Below, one piece after another: positions 40,177 through 48,499 of a stretch of DNA of 49,221 bases (its first letter is position 1; every line of letters begins with the position of its first letter). Under the pieces are notes generated by a model. It saw only the letters and a program-made list of their open reading frames with translations. It had not been told where the DNA came from and did not search any database. The stretch is from ZC4RG35 sp964388105 (GTDB taxonomy: Bacteria; Actinomycetota; Acidimicrobiia; Spongiisociales; ZC4RG35). The DNA is taken from positions 1-49,221 of the forward strand of contig CAYLYQ010000011.1 of the NCBI GenBank assembly GCA_964388105.1, read 5' to 3'. A program made the translations under genes and the position numbers.

Positions 40177-41631
40177 ATGACCCAGCCTTTCGCCGAACGA
40201 CGCCGCCGGCTCGCCAAAGAGGTCGGTGACTCCGGCATCGCCATCATCCCCGCCGCTGTCGAGGTGATCCGCAACTACGACGTGTCCCACGAGTTTCGCC
40301 AGGACTCCATGTTCTGGTATCTGACCGGGTTTCACGAGCCGGACGCCGTTGCTGTGATCACCCCCGGCGGAGACGAGGGCGAGCTGACCCTCTTCGTCCG
40401 GCCGAAGGACCCGGCCATGGAGGTGTGGACCGGAATTCGCACCGGCCCGGAGGGGGCCAAGGAGCGCCACGGCGCCGACGCCGCTTACGACATCTCGGAG
40501 CTGGAAGACGTCCTCGAGAGGTACTTCATCGGCAGAGACGTGATCTGGTACCGGACCGGCGACGACCGGCTCGACACCGTCGTCTCCTCCGCCCTCGACC
40601 GTGCCCGCGGTCATCGTGAGCGCTTCGGAGGAGTGGTGCCGTCCACCATCCGAGATGTGTCGGTGCCGATCGGCGAGATGATGTTGTTCAAGGACGACTT
40701 CGAGGCCGACCTCATGCGGCGCGCCTGCGAGCTGTCCGCCGAAGGCCACCGTGAGGCGATGAGATACGCCCGCCCCGGCCAGTACGAGTACCAGGTCCAG
40801 GCCGCCCTCGAGTACTACTGGCGGGCAGGGGGGTCACCACGAAACGGCTACCCGTCGATCGTGGCTTCCGGGGCCAACGCCTGCATTCTCCACTACGTCG
40901 AGAACGACCGGCAGATGGAGGACGGCGACCTCCTGCTGATCGACGCCGCCGCCGAGGTGGGGGGATACTCGTCCGACATCACGCGCACCTTCCCGGTGTC
41001 GGGCCGCTTCAGCGCCCCGCAGCGCGCGATCTACGACGTCGTCCTCTCGGCCCAGGAGACGGGGCTGGAGCTGTCGCACCCCGGCTCGACGATGCGCGCC
41101 ATCCACGATGCGGCGACCCGCGTCCTGGTGGAGGGGATGGTCGATCTAGGCCTCCTGCCGCGCTCGGTGGAGGACTCCCTCGCCATGCATCACTACACGC
41201 AGTTCTACATGCACGGCACCGGTCACTGGCTGGGTCTCGACGTCCACGACCGCGGCAGCTACCGGGTCGACGGCAAGCCGAGGCCCCTGGAGGCGGGCAT
41301 GGTCTTCACAGTCGAGCCCGGTCTGTACATCGCCCCCGACAAGTCCGAGATCGAGCTGACACTCCTCGAGTACGACCTCGACGAGTGGAACGAGCGGAGG
41401 ATTCGCCTCGGGCGCAAGGCGGCCGCCGCGCTGGAGAAGGAAGAGAAGGACGCCGCCGAGAAGATCACCCACAAGGTCCCCTCCGAGTTCCTCGGCATCG
41501 GGGTCCGCATCGAGGACGACGTGATGATCACTGCGAACGGGATGGAGAACCTGACCCTCTCGGTCCCTAAGGATGTCGACGAAGTGGAGGCTCTGTGCGC
41601 CGAGACCCCCACGCTTCCCCTGCCCGCATGA
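40177..41631 (+). CDS. pepP: Xaa-Pro aminopeptidase (aminopeptidase P)
   Basis: This 484-residue pita-bread metallopeptidase removes N-terminal residues before proline. The AMP N-terminal domain spans about 1-165. The metal ligands are seen in DAAAEVGGYSSDITR, HGTGHWLGLDVHD, TVEPGLYI and RIEDDVMIT. Between the last two lies an insertion of about 40 residues (around 390-440) rich in Glu and Lys and probably helical. The start is leaderless. The stop overlaps the uppS-like ATG (ATGA). Confidence 0.92.
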   Translation: MTQPFAERRRRLAKEVGDSGIAIIPAAVEVIRNYDVSHEFRQDSMFWYLTGFHEPDAVAVITPGGDEGELTLFVRPKDPAMEVWTGIRTGPEGAKERHGADAAYDISELEDVLERYFIGRDVIWYRTGDDRLDTVVSSALDRARGHRERFGGVVPSTIRDVSVPIGEMMLFKDDFEADLMRRACELSAEGHREAMRYARPGQYEYQVQAALEYYWRAGGSPRNGYPSIVASGANACILHYVENDRQMEDGDLLLIDAAAEVGGYSSDITRTFPVSGRFSAPQRAIYDVVLSAQETGLELSHPGSTMRAIHDAATRVLVEGMVDLGLLPRSVEDSLAMHHYTQFYMHGTGHWLGLDVHDRGSYRVDGKPRPLEAGMVFTVEPGLYIAPDKSEIELTLLEYDLDEWNERRIRLGRKAAAALEKEEKDAAEKITHKVPSEFLGIGVRIEDDVMITANGMENLTLSVPKDVDEVEALCAETPTLPLPA

Positions 41632-42395
41632 ACCTCGGATTTCTCTACCGGATCTACGAGAGGCGCCTCCGGGCCGACCTCGACCGGGAGAGGCTGCCCC
41701 GCCACATCGGCGTGGTCTTGGATGGGCACAGGCGGTACGCCCGTGAGGAGGGCCTGGCCAGCTACCAGGAGTCCTACCGGGAGGGGATGAGGCGCTTCGA
41801 GGAGTTCCTCGCCTGGTCCCACGAGCTCGGGATCCCGGCGGTCACGGCCTGGCTGCTCTCCCGGGAGAACCTGTCCCGCCCGTCCGAGGAGCTCGGCCCC
41901 TACTTCGAGGTGCTCGTCGAGCTCTTCGAGCGCCTCCCGGAGGCGGCGGCCCGCTACGACATGCGGATCAAGGTGATCGGCAGCATGGACCTCCTCCCCG
42001 AGGACCTGGTCTCGGCGGCGAAAGCCGCCCAGGAGAGCGCTCCGACCGGGTCGATGCGCCTCAACATCGCCATGGGCTACGGGGGACGGCAAGAGATCGT
42101 CGACGCGACACGGGACCTGGTCACCGACCTGGTCGCGGAGGGGGTTGCCGCGGAGGACCTGGCGGGGCGGATCGACGCCGAGGCCCTGGCCGCCCACATG
42201 TACTCGGCGGACGTGCCCGATCCCGACCTGTTGATCCGGACCTCAGGCGAATCGCGGCTCTCCGGCTTCCTCCTCTGGCAGTCCGCCTACGCCGAGTTCG
42301 TCTTCGTCGACGTCAACTGGCCCGGGTTCCGTCACGTCGACTTCCTCCGCGCCCTGCGTGACTACGAGGGCCGCAGCCGCCGCTTCGGTCAATAG
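41628..42395 (+). CDS. uppS: Isoprenyl (cis-prenyl) diphosphate transferase
   Basis: This 255-residue cis-prenyltransferase builds polyprenyl diphosphate carriers for cell-wall synthesis. The catalytic Asp lies in HIGVVLDGHRRYAR, where the common DGNRRWA has N changed to H and W to Y. AWLLSRENLSRP, LNIAMGYGGRQEI and RTSGESRLSGFLLWQSAYAEFVF follow. The length fits a short- to medium-chain enzyme. It may be a paralogue of the main undecaprenyl enzyme. It is coupled to the aminopeptidase gene by a 4-base overlap and converges with the next gene. Confidence 0.92.
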   Translation: MNLGFLYRIYERRLRADLDRERLPRHIGVVLDGHRRYAREEGLASYQESYREGMRRFEEFLAWSHELGIPAVTAWLLSRENLSRPSEELGPYFEVLVELFERLPEAAARYDMRIKVIGSMDLLPEDLVSAAKAAQESAPTGSMRLNIAMGYGGRQEIVDATRDLVTDLVAEGVAAEDLAGRIDAEALAAHMYSADVPDPDLLIRTSGESRLSGFLLWQSAYAEFVFVDVNWPGFRHVDFLRALRDYEGRSRRFGQ

Positions 42396-42400
42396 CCGGG

Positions 42401-43087
42401 CTAGACCGTGACCATCCCCGGGTGCAGGTGCGCCACGTCGCCCAGCTGCCGGAGCGAGAACGACCAGCCGGTGGAGATGCGGGTCATGGTGAGCCGGCTC
42501 ACGCCCGTGTGAGGCTGGGCGAAGCGCTCCCACTCCCACGGCACCGGGTCGAGTCCGAGGAGGTGGCCGAGGATCACGGCGTTGGTCCCGGCGTGGGCGA
42601 CGATGACGACCCGGCGCTCCGGGTCCTCAGTGTTCCAGAGGTGCCGGTGGGCGGGGGAGAGCGGAGTGACGCCGTGCTCCTCCAGGGTGGCCGTCAGTCC
42701 GGTCACGACCCGCTGGTGGAACGCCCTGAAGCTCTCGCCACCGGGGAGACCCTCCCACATTCGTTCCATGTCCCGTTGGTTGGCTTCGGCGAAGTGCCGT
42801 TCGATCTCGTCGGCGGGGGCGCCCTCCCACTCGGGCGGATTGCGGATCTCCTCGAGCCACTCGTACCACTCGGGTCGGATGTGGAGGCCCTCGCCGATCG
42901 GGGAGGCCGTCTCCACGGCCCGTCGCATCGTCGAGACCCAGAGCTCGTCGACGCCTTCGACGGCGGCGAGCCGGTGCGCCACCCGGAGGGCTTGCTCCCG
43001 TCCGGTCTCGGTGAGGTGGGGGTCGTTGCGCTGCATGCGGCCGGGAGCCCAGTCGGGCTGCCCGTGGCGGACGAGGAGGATGTCCAT
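42401..43087 (-). CDS. Histidine phosphatase-family protein (phosphoglycerate-mutase-like)
   Basis: This 228-residue protein has the branch-1 catalytic motif LLVRHGQPDW at the N-terminus, with phospho-His about residue 8. The second arm (VIVAHAGTNAVI) holds the other active-site His. WEGLPGGESFRAFHQRV supplies the acid region. The substrate cannot be read from the sequence. ATG 43087 is 10 bases after TAGTTT, the same spacing seen for the regulator at 7052. It is divergent from pyrE, with 54 bases between. Confidence 0.88.
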   Translation of the reverse strand: MDILLVRHGQPDWAPGRMQRNDPHLTETGREQALRVAHRLAAVEGVDELWVSTMRRAVETASPIGEGLHIRPEWYEWLEEIRNPPEWEGAPADEIERHFAEANQRDMERMWEGLPGGESFRAFHQRVVTGLTATLEEHGVTPLSPAHRHLWNTEDPERRVVIVAHAGTNAVILGHLLGLDPVPWEWERFAQPHTGVSRLTMTRISTGWSFSLRQLGDVAHLHPGMVTV

Positions 43088-43141
43088 TTCGGGGTGGAAA
43101 CTAGAAGATTGGCGAAAGGCCGCCAATACGATTGCGGTCCA

Positions 43142-43681
43142 GTGCCCCGCCAAGCCCTCCTCGACCATCTGATCGGACACGCTCTCCGGACCGACGGACC
43201 GTTCACACTGCGATCCGGCCAGGTCTCCTCCTGGTACCTCGACGCCCGTCAGAGCACCTTCGACGGACGCGGAGCCCGCCTGGTCGGTGAGGCAGTGCTG
43301 GAGATGATCGATCCTTCGGTCGACGCGGTGGGAGGGATGACGATGGGCGCCGACCCCATCGCGATCGCCACCGCCGTGGCCGGGGCCGAACGCGGGCTGC
43401 GCGCATTCTCCGTGCGCAAGGAGGCCAAGGACCACGGGACCGGAGGCCGGGTGGTGGGGCCCGTCACCGCCGGCGATAGGGTGTCGATCATCGAGGACAC
43501 GACCACCACGGGCAGCGCGGCATTCGAGGCCATGGAGGCCGTGCGCGCCGAAGGACTCGAAGTCGTCGAGGTCGTGACGCTCGTCGATCGATCCGGGGGT
43601 GCGGCCGCCGAACGCTTCGCCGATGCCGGGGTCCCTTTCCGCAGCCTCTTCACCCCGGCCGACCTGGGGGTGGAAGCGTGA
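43142..43681 (+). CDS. pyrE: Orotate phosphoribosyltransferase
   Basis: This 179-residue enzyme makes OMP from orotate and PRPP in pyrimidine synthesis. The PRPP loop reads VSIIEDTTTTGSAAFEA, and the flexible catalytic loop reads SVRKEAKDHGTGG. FTLRSGQVSSWYLDARQ is the N-terminal family signature. GTG 43142 lies 9 bases after TACGAT; longer upstream frames overlap the divergent gene. Its stop overlaps the next GTG (GTGA). Family members of similar length are common in actinobacteria. Confidence 0.92.
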   Translation: MPRQALLDHLIGHALRTDGPFTLRSGQVSSWYLDARQSTFDGRGARLVGEAVLEMIDPSVDAVGGMTMGADPIAIATAVAGAERGLRAFSVRKEAKDHGTGGRVVGPVTAGDRVSIIEDTTTTGSAAFEAMEAVRAEGLEVVEVVTLVDRSGGAAAERFADAGVPFRSLFTPADLGVEA

Positions 43682-44253
43682 CCCTGGTGGTTCGCCGCTC
43701 CGCCCTGCGCATGTGGGCTCTGGCGATGGCGGGCATCCCCCTCCTCGTCCTCGGGCTCGACGTGGTCACCAATCGGCGACTCACCAACGCGCTGCGAGAC
43801 ATTCTCTTCAGGCCGGACGACACCCAGATCTTCGAGCCCCGCGACGAGATCTGGGCCTGGGCCTTCCTCTTCTTCGGCTCGTTCCTGGTCATCTGGGGCC
43901 TCAAGGAGCTCTTCGTTCCCACGCGGGTCGTCGAGGCCCGGCCCGAGGCCCTGTTGTTGAAGCTGTCGGGTCCTTTCCGACCGGCCACCTCGGTCCCGTG
44001 GGGCCGTGTCGTCGACATCGACCTGACCACCGTCGACGACGAGGGCCAGAAGGTGCCCGTCCTGGCCATCGAGGTCGACGACCGCACGGTCCTCCCCGAA
44101 GACCCGTGGGGTGCCCGCTGGATCGGGGCGAACGAGATCGGCATCTTCGCCGAGGACTGGTCGGACGATCCCCGGGTCGTGGCGGAGCGGCTCGCCGACT
44201 TCGCCGTGGAGCACGCCATCATCCCGTCGGGGGCGGCGTCGGAGGAGGAGTGA
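43678..44253 (+). CDS. Two-helix membrane protein, unknown function
   Basis: This 191-residue protein has membrane helices at about 14-32 and 58-78 and a soluble C-terminal domain with beta-rich pattern (VVEARPEALLLKLSGPFRPATSVPWGRVVDIDLT), reminiscent of a PH-like or DUF2244-type domain; the match is weak. An acidic tail follows. GTG 43678 overlaps the pyrE stop, and the stop shares a base with the endonuclease IV ATG (TGATG), so it is co-translated with both. Confidence 0.7.
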   Translation: MTLVVRRSALRMWALAMAGIPLLVLGLDVVTNRRLTNALRDILFRPDDTQIFEPRDEIWAWAFLFFGSFLVIWGLKELFVPTRVVEARPEALLLKLSGPFRPATSVPWGRVVDIDLTTVDDEGQKVPVLAIEVDDRTVLPEDPWGARWIGANEIGIFAEDWSDDPRVVAERLADFAVEHAIIPSGAASEEE

Positions 44254-45011
44254 TGCTGATCGGAGCCCACACCCCGGCGGCACACCCGCTCGCCGAGGCC
44301 GAGGCCCGGTCGGCGGACCTCGTCCAGATATTCCTGTCCAACCCTCAGGGGTGGCGCAAGCCGGAGCCGCGCAACGACGCGGCAGAGCTCCTGGCCTCGT
44401 CGGTCCCGATCTACGTCCACGCCCCCTACCTGATCAACGTCTGCGCCGACGACAACAAGGTGCGTGTCCCGAGCCGCCGGATCCTGCAGGAGACCTGCGA
44501 CGCCGCGGCGACCATCGGAGCGGCCGGAGTCGTCGTCCACGGCGGGCACGTCACCGGTGACAGTCCCCAGGAGGAGGGGGTCCTGCGCTGGCGCAAGGCA
44601 CTGGAGCCGCTCGACACGGAGGTGCCGGTCCTCATCGAGAACACCGCCGGCGGAGACAAGGCCGCGGCGCGCCGCGTGGAGTGGATCGCGAAGTTGTGGC
44701 AGGAGGTCGGCGAGTTCGGCATCGGCTTCGTGCTCGACACCTGCCACGCATGGGCGGGCGGGGAGCCCCTCGACGAGCTGGTGCCTCGGGTGCTCGAAGC
44801 CACTGGCCGGATCGACCTGGTCCACGCCAACGACTCCAAGGACCCGTTCGACTCGCGGCGTGACCGCCACGAGAACCTCGGCGCCGGTCAGATCCCGCCG
44901 GACGACCTCATCCGGGTCATCATCGAGGCCAACGCACCGGTCGTCGTGGAGACACCCGGCGGCGCGGCCGAGCATGCTGCCGACATCGAGTGGATCCGAA
45001 CCCGACTCTGA
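44253..45011 (+). CDS. nfo: Deoxyribonuclease IV (AP endonuclease, TIM barrel)
   Basis: This 252-residue enzyme cuts DNA at abasic sites in base excision repair. The metal-binding pattern runs VHAPYLIN, VVHGGH, LIENTAGG, LDTCHAWAGG, LVHANDSKD, RHENLGAGQI and VVETPGG. The length is slightly short of the 280-300 common in the family but all landmarks are present. ATG 44253 is coupled to the upstream membrane-protein gene. Confidence 0.93.
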   Translation: MLIGAHTPAAHPLAEAEARSADLVQIFLSNPQGWRKPEPRNDAAELLASSVPIYVHAPYLINVCADDNKVRVPSRRILQETCDAAATIGAAGVVVHGGHVTGDSPQEEGVLRWRKALEPLDTEVPVLIENTAGGDKAAARRVEWIAKLWQEVGEFGIGFVLDTCHAWAGGEPLDELVPRVLEATGRIDLVHANDSKDPFDSRRDRHENLGAGQIPPDDLIRVIIEANAPVVVETPGGAAEHAADIEWIRTRL

Positions 45012-45038
45012 TGGGGCCGTGAACCCGTCCGCAAACGT

Positions 45039-46262
45039 CTAGGGCGCAACCGCTTCGAACACCTGAATCGTCCCCGAGTAGTTGGCCACCCAGACCTGCC
45101 GCGTCGCCGCGTCGTAGGTGACCCCGATCGGCCTCAGGTTCGTCGCGTACTCGGCCACCTCGACCATGTCCGATGTGCGCACCACGCTCAGGGTGTTGGA
45201 GTTGTAGTTCACGACGTAGAGAGCCGTGCCGTCGTCACTGATCTCCATGCTGCGCGGGGCCGAGCCGGTCGCCACCTTGGCGGTGACCTCCCCGGTGGTG
45301 AGGTCGATTCGGGCCAGCCGCCCCTCACCGTTGAGCGTGGCATAGAGGGTCGAACCGTCCGGGCTGAGCACCAGGTGGCGGGGGCTGCGCCCGATCCCTT
45401 CCAGATAGCCCACCTCCAGGGTGGCCAGGTCCACCACCGCGATGCGGGTCGACCCCATCACCGCGACATACGCCGTCTGCGAGTCCGGTGATATGGCGAC
45501 GCCACGGGGATGGCGGCCGACCGGGACCCGCCCGATCTCCTCGCCATCCGGCAGGGCGATGACGCTGGCGTCGAAACCGCACCAGTTGGATACGACGAGC
45601 AGCGTGTCATCCGGGCTGACGGCGAGGAACTTGGGGACCGACCCCACCCGGATCAGCTGGTCGATGCCGAGAGTGGCCATGTCGAGGCGGTACACGAAGC
45701 TGTCGGGCCAGTTGCCCTGGTTGCAGCCGTCCGAGGCCGCGGTGGAGAGGCCGCCCCCATACATCTTGTAGTTGGAGATGTACGCGGCCGACCCGTCGGA
45801 GGTGAATGCCGCTTCGACCGGGGATCCCCGCAGCTCGGTGTCGAACTCGTCGTGTCCGAACTCGGACGGCGTGACCCGGTCGTCGACGGTGGCGAGGAGG
45901 TCGAAGTCCCGGTCGTAGACCGTGATCGTGTGCCGGTACATCATGTTCTGGGCCACGAAGCGCCCGTCCTGCGAGGCGACGACCGATTTCGGCGAGATGC
46001 CGCCGCCGATCGTGTGCAACGGCACGAGGACCCTCTCCGCCGCAGTGAGGCCATCCGGGGGCACCAGCGTCGTCGTCGTTGTGGCTGGGATCGTCGTGGT
46101 CGTGGTGCTGGTCGTGGTCGTGCTGGTGGTGGTCGTGGACGCGACGGCGGTGGCGGTGGTGCTCGGGGACCGGATCTGAGCGTCGTCTTCGCGCGTCGTC
46201 TCCCGTGGCGCGCACGCCGTGGCGACGAGAACCATCAGGAGCAGGGCGGCCCGGCGTCTCAC
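45039..46262 (-). CDS. Seven-bladed beta-propeller lipoprotein (YVTN-type)
   Basis: In this 407-residue protein, a signal peptide (MRRRAALLLMVLVATAC) ends in a lipobox Cys near residue 17. A Thr/Ser/Pro-rich linker (about 30-65) follows, then a propeller of YVTN/SMP-30-like repeats such as VSPDDTLLVVSNW, ISPDSQTAYVAVM, LSPDGSTLYATLN and ISDDGTALYVVNY. It is exported and anchored to the outer face of the membrane; ligand unknown. GTG 46262 was chosen because TACCTT lies 7 bases upstream and the signal peptide starts there; the longer frame to 46316 runs into the panB promoter. Confidence 0.85.
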   Translation of the reverse strand: MRRRAALLLMVLVATACAPRETTREDDAQIRSPSTTATAVASTTTTSTTTTSTTTTTIPATTTTTLVPPDGLTAAERVLVPLHTIGGGISPKSVVASQDGRFVAQNMMYRHTITVYDRDFDLLATVDDRVTPSEFGHDEFDTELRGSPVEAAFTSDGSAAYISNYKMYGGGLSTAASDGCNQGNWPDSFVYRLDMATLGIDQLIRVGSVPKFLAVSPDDTLLVVSNWCGFDASVIALPDGEEIGRVPVGRHPRGVAISPDSQTAYVAVMGSTRIAVVDLATLEVGYLEGIGRSPRHLVLSPDGSTLYATLNGEGRLARIDLTTGEVTAKVATGSAPRSMEISDDGTALYVVNYNSNTLSVVRTSDMVEVAEYATNLRPIGVTYDAATRQVWVANYSGTIQVFEAVAP

Positions 46263-46269
46263 CGCGGGC

Positions 46270-46275
46270 AAGGTA
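46270..46275 (-). promoter_or_regulatory. -10 element of a leaderless promoter (propeller lipoprotein)
   Basis: TACCTT on the minus strand, 7 bases before GTG 46262. With the panB element at 46304-46309 it forms a compact divergent promoter pair in 54 bp. Confidence 0.6.
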
Positions 46276-46303
46276 ACCGGAATGGCCGGAGACGCCGGCG
46301 AGT

Positions 46304-46309
46304 TAGCCT
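46304..46309 (+). promoter_or_regulatory. -10 element of a leaderless promoter (panB)
   Basis: TAGCCT, 7-base spacer, ATG 46317. It is the same hexamer as at 168-173. Confidence 0.65.
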
Positions 46310-46316
46310 TTGACAC

Positions 46317-47171
46317 ATGGCTGAGAAGAAGGTGACCGTCCCGGACATCAGGTCCCGAAAGGGCGGACCTCGAATTTCGATGGTCACCGCCTACGACTAC
46401 CCGGGGGCGGTCATCGCCGACCGGGCCGGGATCGACATCATCCTCGTCGGCGACTCAGTGGCCAACGTGGTCCACGGCATGGAGACGACGCTCGAGATCG
46501 GCATCGACGAGATCCTTCTCCACACCCGCGCGGTGAAGCGAGCCCGGCCCAACGCCCTGGTCGTGGCCGACATGCCGTGGCTGAGCTTCCACCTCGGCCC
46601 GGAGGATGCGGTCCGCAACGCCGGCCGCCTCGTTCGAGAAGGAGGGGCCGAGGCCGTCAAGCTGGAAGGTGGCCGCAAGCGGGTTCCCGTCATCGAAGCG
46701 ATCCTCGACGCCGAGATCCCCGTGATGGGCCACGTCGGCCTGACGCCGCAGTCGGTCCACGCCATGGGGGGTTTCAAGGTGCAGGGCAAAGCGGTCGAGG
46801 CTGCCCGCGAGATGATCGAAGACGCCCGAGCGATCGCCGAGGCTGGTTGCTTCTCGGTCGTCATCGAGGGTGTTCCGGACGTCCTCGGTGAGCTGATCAC
46901 GAAGGAGATCGACGTGCCGACCATCGGCATCGGCGCCGGCCCGTCCACCGACGGCCAGGTGCTGGTGTTCCACGATGTCCTCGGCCTCGGCTCGGGCCGG
47001 TACCCCAAGTTCGTCCGCTCCTACGCATCACTGGCCGACGAAGCCACCGAGGCCCTGACTCGTTTCCGCACCGACGTCGAGTCGGGGAACTTTCCCAGCT
47101 CCGACGAGAGCTATCACGTGCCCGAGGAAGTCTCAGCCGAGCTGCTCAGGGGGCTCGGATCCGCCGAGTAG
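46317..47171 (+). CDS. panB: 3-methyl-2-oxobutanoate hydroxymethyltransferase
   Basis: This 284-residue TIM-barrel enzyme makes ketopantoate for pantothenate and CoA synthesis. Landmarks are MVTAYDYPGAVIADRAGID, VGDSVANVVHGMETT, the MGHVGLTPQS signature and the catalytic Glu region VIEGVP. Metal-binding Asp residues in DSV and ADMPW are present. The ATG is leaderless. The adjacent DUF192 lipoprotein begins inside its last codons. Confidence 0.95.
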   Translation: MAEKKVTVPDIRSRKGGPRISMVTAYDYPGAVIADRAGIDIILVGDSVANVVHGMETTLEIGIDEILLHTRAVKRARPNALVVADMPWLSFHLGPEDAVRNAGRLVREGGAEAVKLEGGRKRVPVIEAILDAEIPVMGHVGLTPQSVHAMGGFKVQGKAVEAAREMIEDARAIAEAGCFSVVIEGVPDVLGELITKEIDVPTIGIGAGPSTDGQVLVFHDVLGLGSGRYPKFVRSYASLADEATEALTRFRTDVESGNFPSSDESYHVPEEVSAELLRGLGSAE

Positions 47172-47569
47172 CGGGGCTCCTCGTCCTGGCGGCGGCGTGC
47201 TCCGCGGGCCCGCCGGACACGATCACGATCACCGTCGGCGACGAGACACTGCGCGTGTGGGTCGCCGACACGGCCGCGGAGCGGACTCAGGGGCTGAGCG
47301 AGCTGTCCGAGCTTCCCGAAGGAGTGGACGGCATGCTGTTCGTGTGGGACACGGTCGCACCCCGCACATTCACGATGGAGGACACCCTCATGCCGCTCGA
47401 CATCTGGTGGTTCGACTCCGACCGCCGGCTCGCCGGCCTCGACTCGGTGCGCCCCTGTGAGGCTTCGCCGTGCCCCCTCTACCCGTCACCAGGACCCACC
47501 GACCGGGTCCTCGAGACACCGGCGGGCGAGGTCGCCCTCGGAGCCGGGGCACTGCTGTCGAATGGCTGA
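47159..47569 (+). CDS. DUF192-family lipoprotein with a probable ATC start
   Basis: The DUF192 domain (about residues 25-136) shows VWVADTAAERTQGLSEL, GMLFVWD and TFTMEDTLMPLDIWWF. In the same frame just upstream lies a lipoprotein signal: RRVAGLLVLAAAC. No ATG, GTG or TTG precedes it, but ATC 47159 sits directly before RR and AGGGGG (47148-47153) lies 5 bases upstream, so ATC is the likely start (136 residues). The alternative GTG 47255 would remove the signal and the first strands of the domain. Function unknown; exported. It overlaps panB by 13 bases. Confidence 0.7.
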   Translation: MRRVAGLLVLAAACSAGPPDTITITVGDETLRVWVADTAAERTQGLSELSELPEGVDGMLFVWDTVAPRTFTMEDTLMPLDIWWFDSDRRLAGLDSVRPCEASPCPLYPSPGPTDRVLETPAGEVALGAGALLSNG

Positions 47570-47585
47570 AGTGCGGCAACCCCGA

Positions 47586-47687
47586 TAACATTCGGGCTCA
47601 CAGCCGCGACGTCTCGCGCCGTCGGCAGGCTGGAAACCCCTGCTCCGAAGAACGGAGCCGTCCATACGGATGTCCACAGGAGGTGAC
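47586..47687 (+). promoter_or_regulatory. Promoter and structured leader of the rpsF operon
   Basis: TAACAT (47586-47591) is a plausible -10, giving a leader of about 90 bases. It contains an imperfect hairpin (CAGCC-CGAC pairing with GTCG-GGCTG, 47601-47632) and a 6-bp hairpin (GCTCCG/CGGAGC, 47642-47658), then AGGAGG. S6 or S6:S18 autoregulation through such leaders is known in other bacteria; here it is only suggested. Confidence 0.4.
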
Positions 47688-47975
47688 ATGCGCGACTATG
47701 AAGTGATGACCATCCATCGGCCCGACATGGCCGAGGACGAGGTCGACAAGGCAGTGACGGCGGTGGAGTCGCATCTCAGCGATGCCGGCGCCGAGCCGAC
47801 CAAGAGGGATCTCTGGGGGAAGCGCCGCTTCGCCTACGAGATCGACCACCTCACCGAGGGTTACTACAGCGTGGTTTCCTTCAAGGGCACGCCCGAGATG
47901 ATCGCCTCGCTGGACAGGACGCTGTCTCTGTCCGACCAGGTGGTCCGACACAAGATCGTCCGTCTCGGGGAATAG
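47688..47975 (+). CDS. rpsF: 30S ribosomal protein S6
   Basis: This 95-residue protein starts MRDYEVMTIHRPDM, with DLWGKRRFAYEIDHLTEGYY and the final RHKIVRL typical of S6. It binds the central domain of 16S rRNA together with S18, encoded two genes downstream. ATG 47688 follows AGGAGGTGAC, the best SD site in the window. It heads the rpsF-ssb-rpsR-rplI operon. Confidence 0.96.
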   Translation: MRDYEVMTIHRPDMAEDEVDKAVTAVESHLSDAGAEPTKRDLWGKRRFAYEIDHLTEGYYSVVSFKGTPEMIASLDRTLSLSDQVVRHKIVRLGE

Positions 47976-48038
47976 ACGGGTGGAAACCGTCCCAGGCATC
48001 CGGCATAGTCGGAGGCGGGACGAACAGAGGAGAACCCC

Positions 48039-48488
48039 ATGTCCAACAATGTGACCTTGATCGGGAATCTGGTCGAAGACCCCGAACTGCGTTTCACCCC
48101 GTCCGGTGTCGCCATGGCCAAGATCCGGATCGCCGTCAACCGGCGCTGGCAGGGCCAGGACGGCCAGTGGCAGGAGAACACCAGCTTCTTCGGTGGCACG
48201 CTTTGGCGTGAGCAGGCCGAGCAGGCCGCGGAGTCGCTGCAGAAGGGCCACCGCGTCATCGTGACCGGCCGCCTCGAGCAGAGGAGCTGGGAGACCCCCG
48301 AGGGCGACAAGCGGTCCATCGTCGAGATCCAGATCGACGAGATCGGGCCGTCTCTCCGGTGGGCCACGGCGACCGTGAACAAGACCCAGCGCAGCGACGA
48401 CTGGTCTTCCAACCGCGGGGGCGGCGGACAGTCCGCTCCGGCCCCGGCGGCCCGCGACGACTTCGGGCCCGATGAGGCCCCCTTCTAG
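48039..48488 (+). CDS. ssb: Single-stranded DNA-binding protein
   Basis: This 149-residue OB-fold protein covers single-stranded DNA in replication and repair. The start MSNNVTLIGNLVEDPELRFTPSG and VTGRLEQRSWETPEGDKRS are typical. The Gly/Ala/Pro-rich linker ends in the acidic tip DEAPF, which recruits partner proteins. ATG 48039 follows GAGGAGAA with a 5-base gap. Confidence 0.95.
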   Translation: MSNNVTLIGNLVEDPELRFTPSGVAMAKIRIAVNRRWQGQDGQWQENTSFFGGTLWREQAEQAAESLQKGHRVIVTGRLEQRSWETPEGDKRSIVEIQIDEIGPSLRWATATVNKTQRSDDWSSNRGGGGQSAPAPAARDDFGPDEAPF

Positions 48489-48499
48489 GAGTGTGAGAA

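Noticed and set aside
46060..46145. Tandem-repeat-like GTCGTGGTCGTGGT stretch
   Set aside because: It is the reverse complement of codons for the Thr/Ser-rich linker of the propeller lipoprotein, not a CRISPR array or an intergenic repeat.
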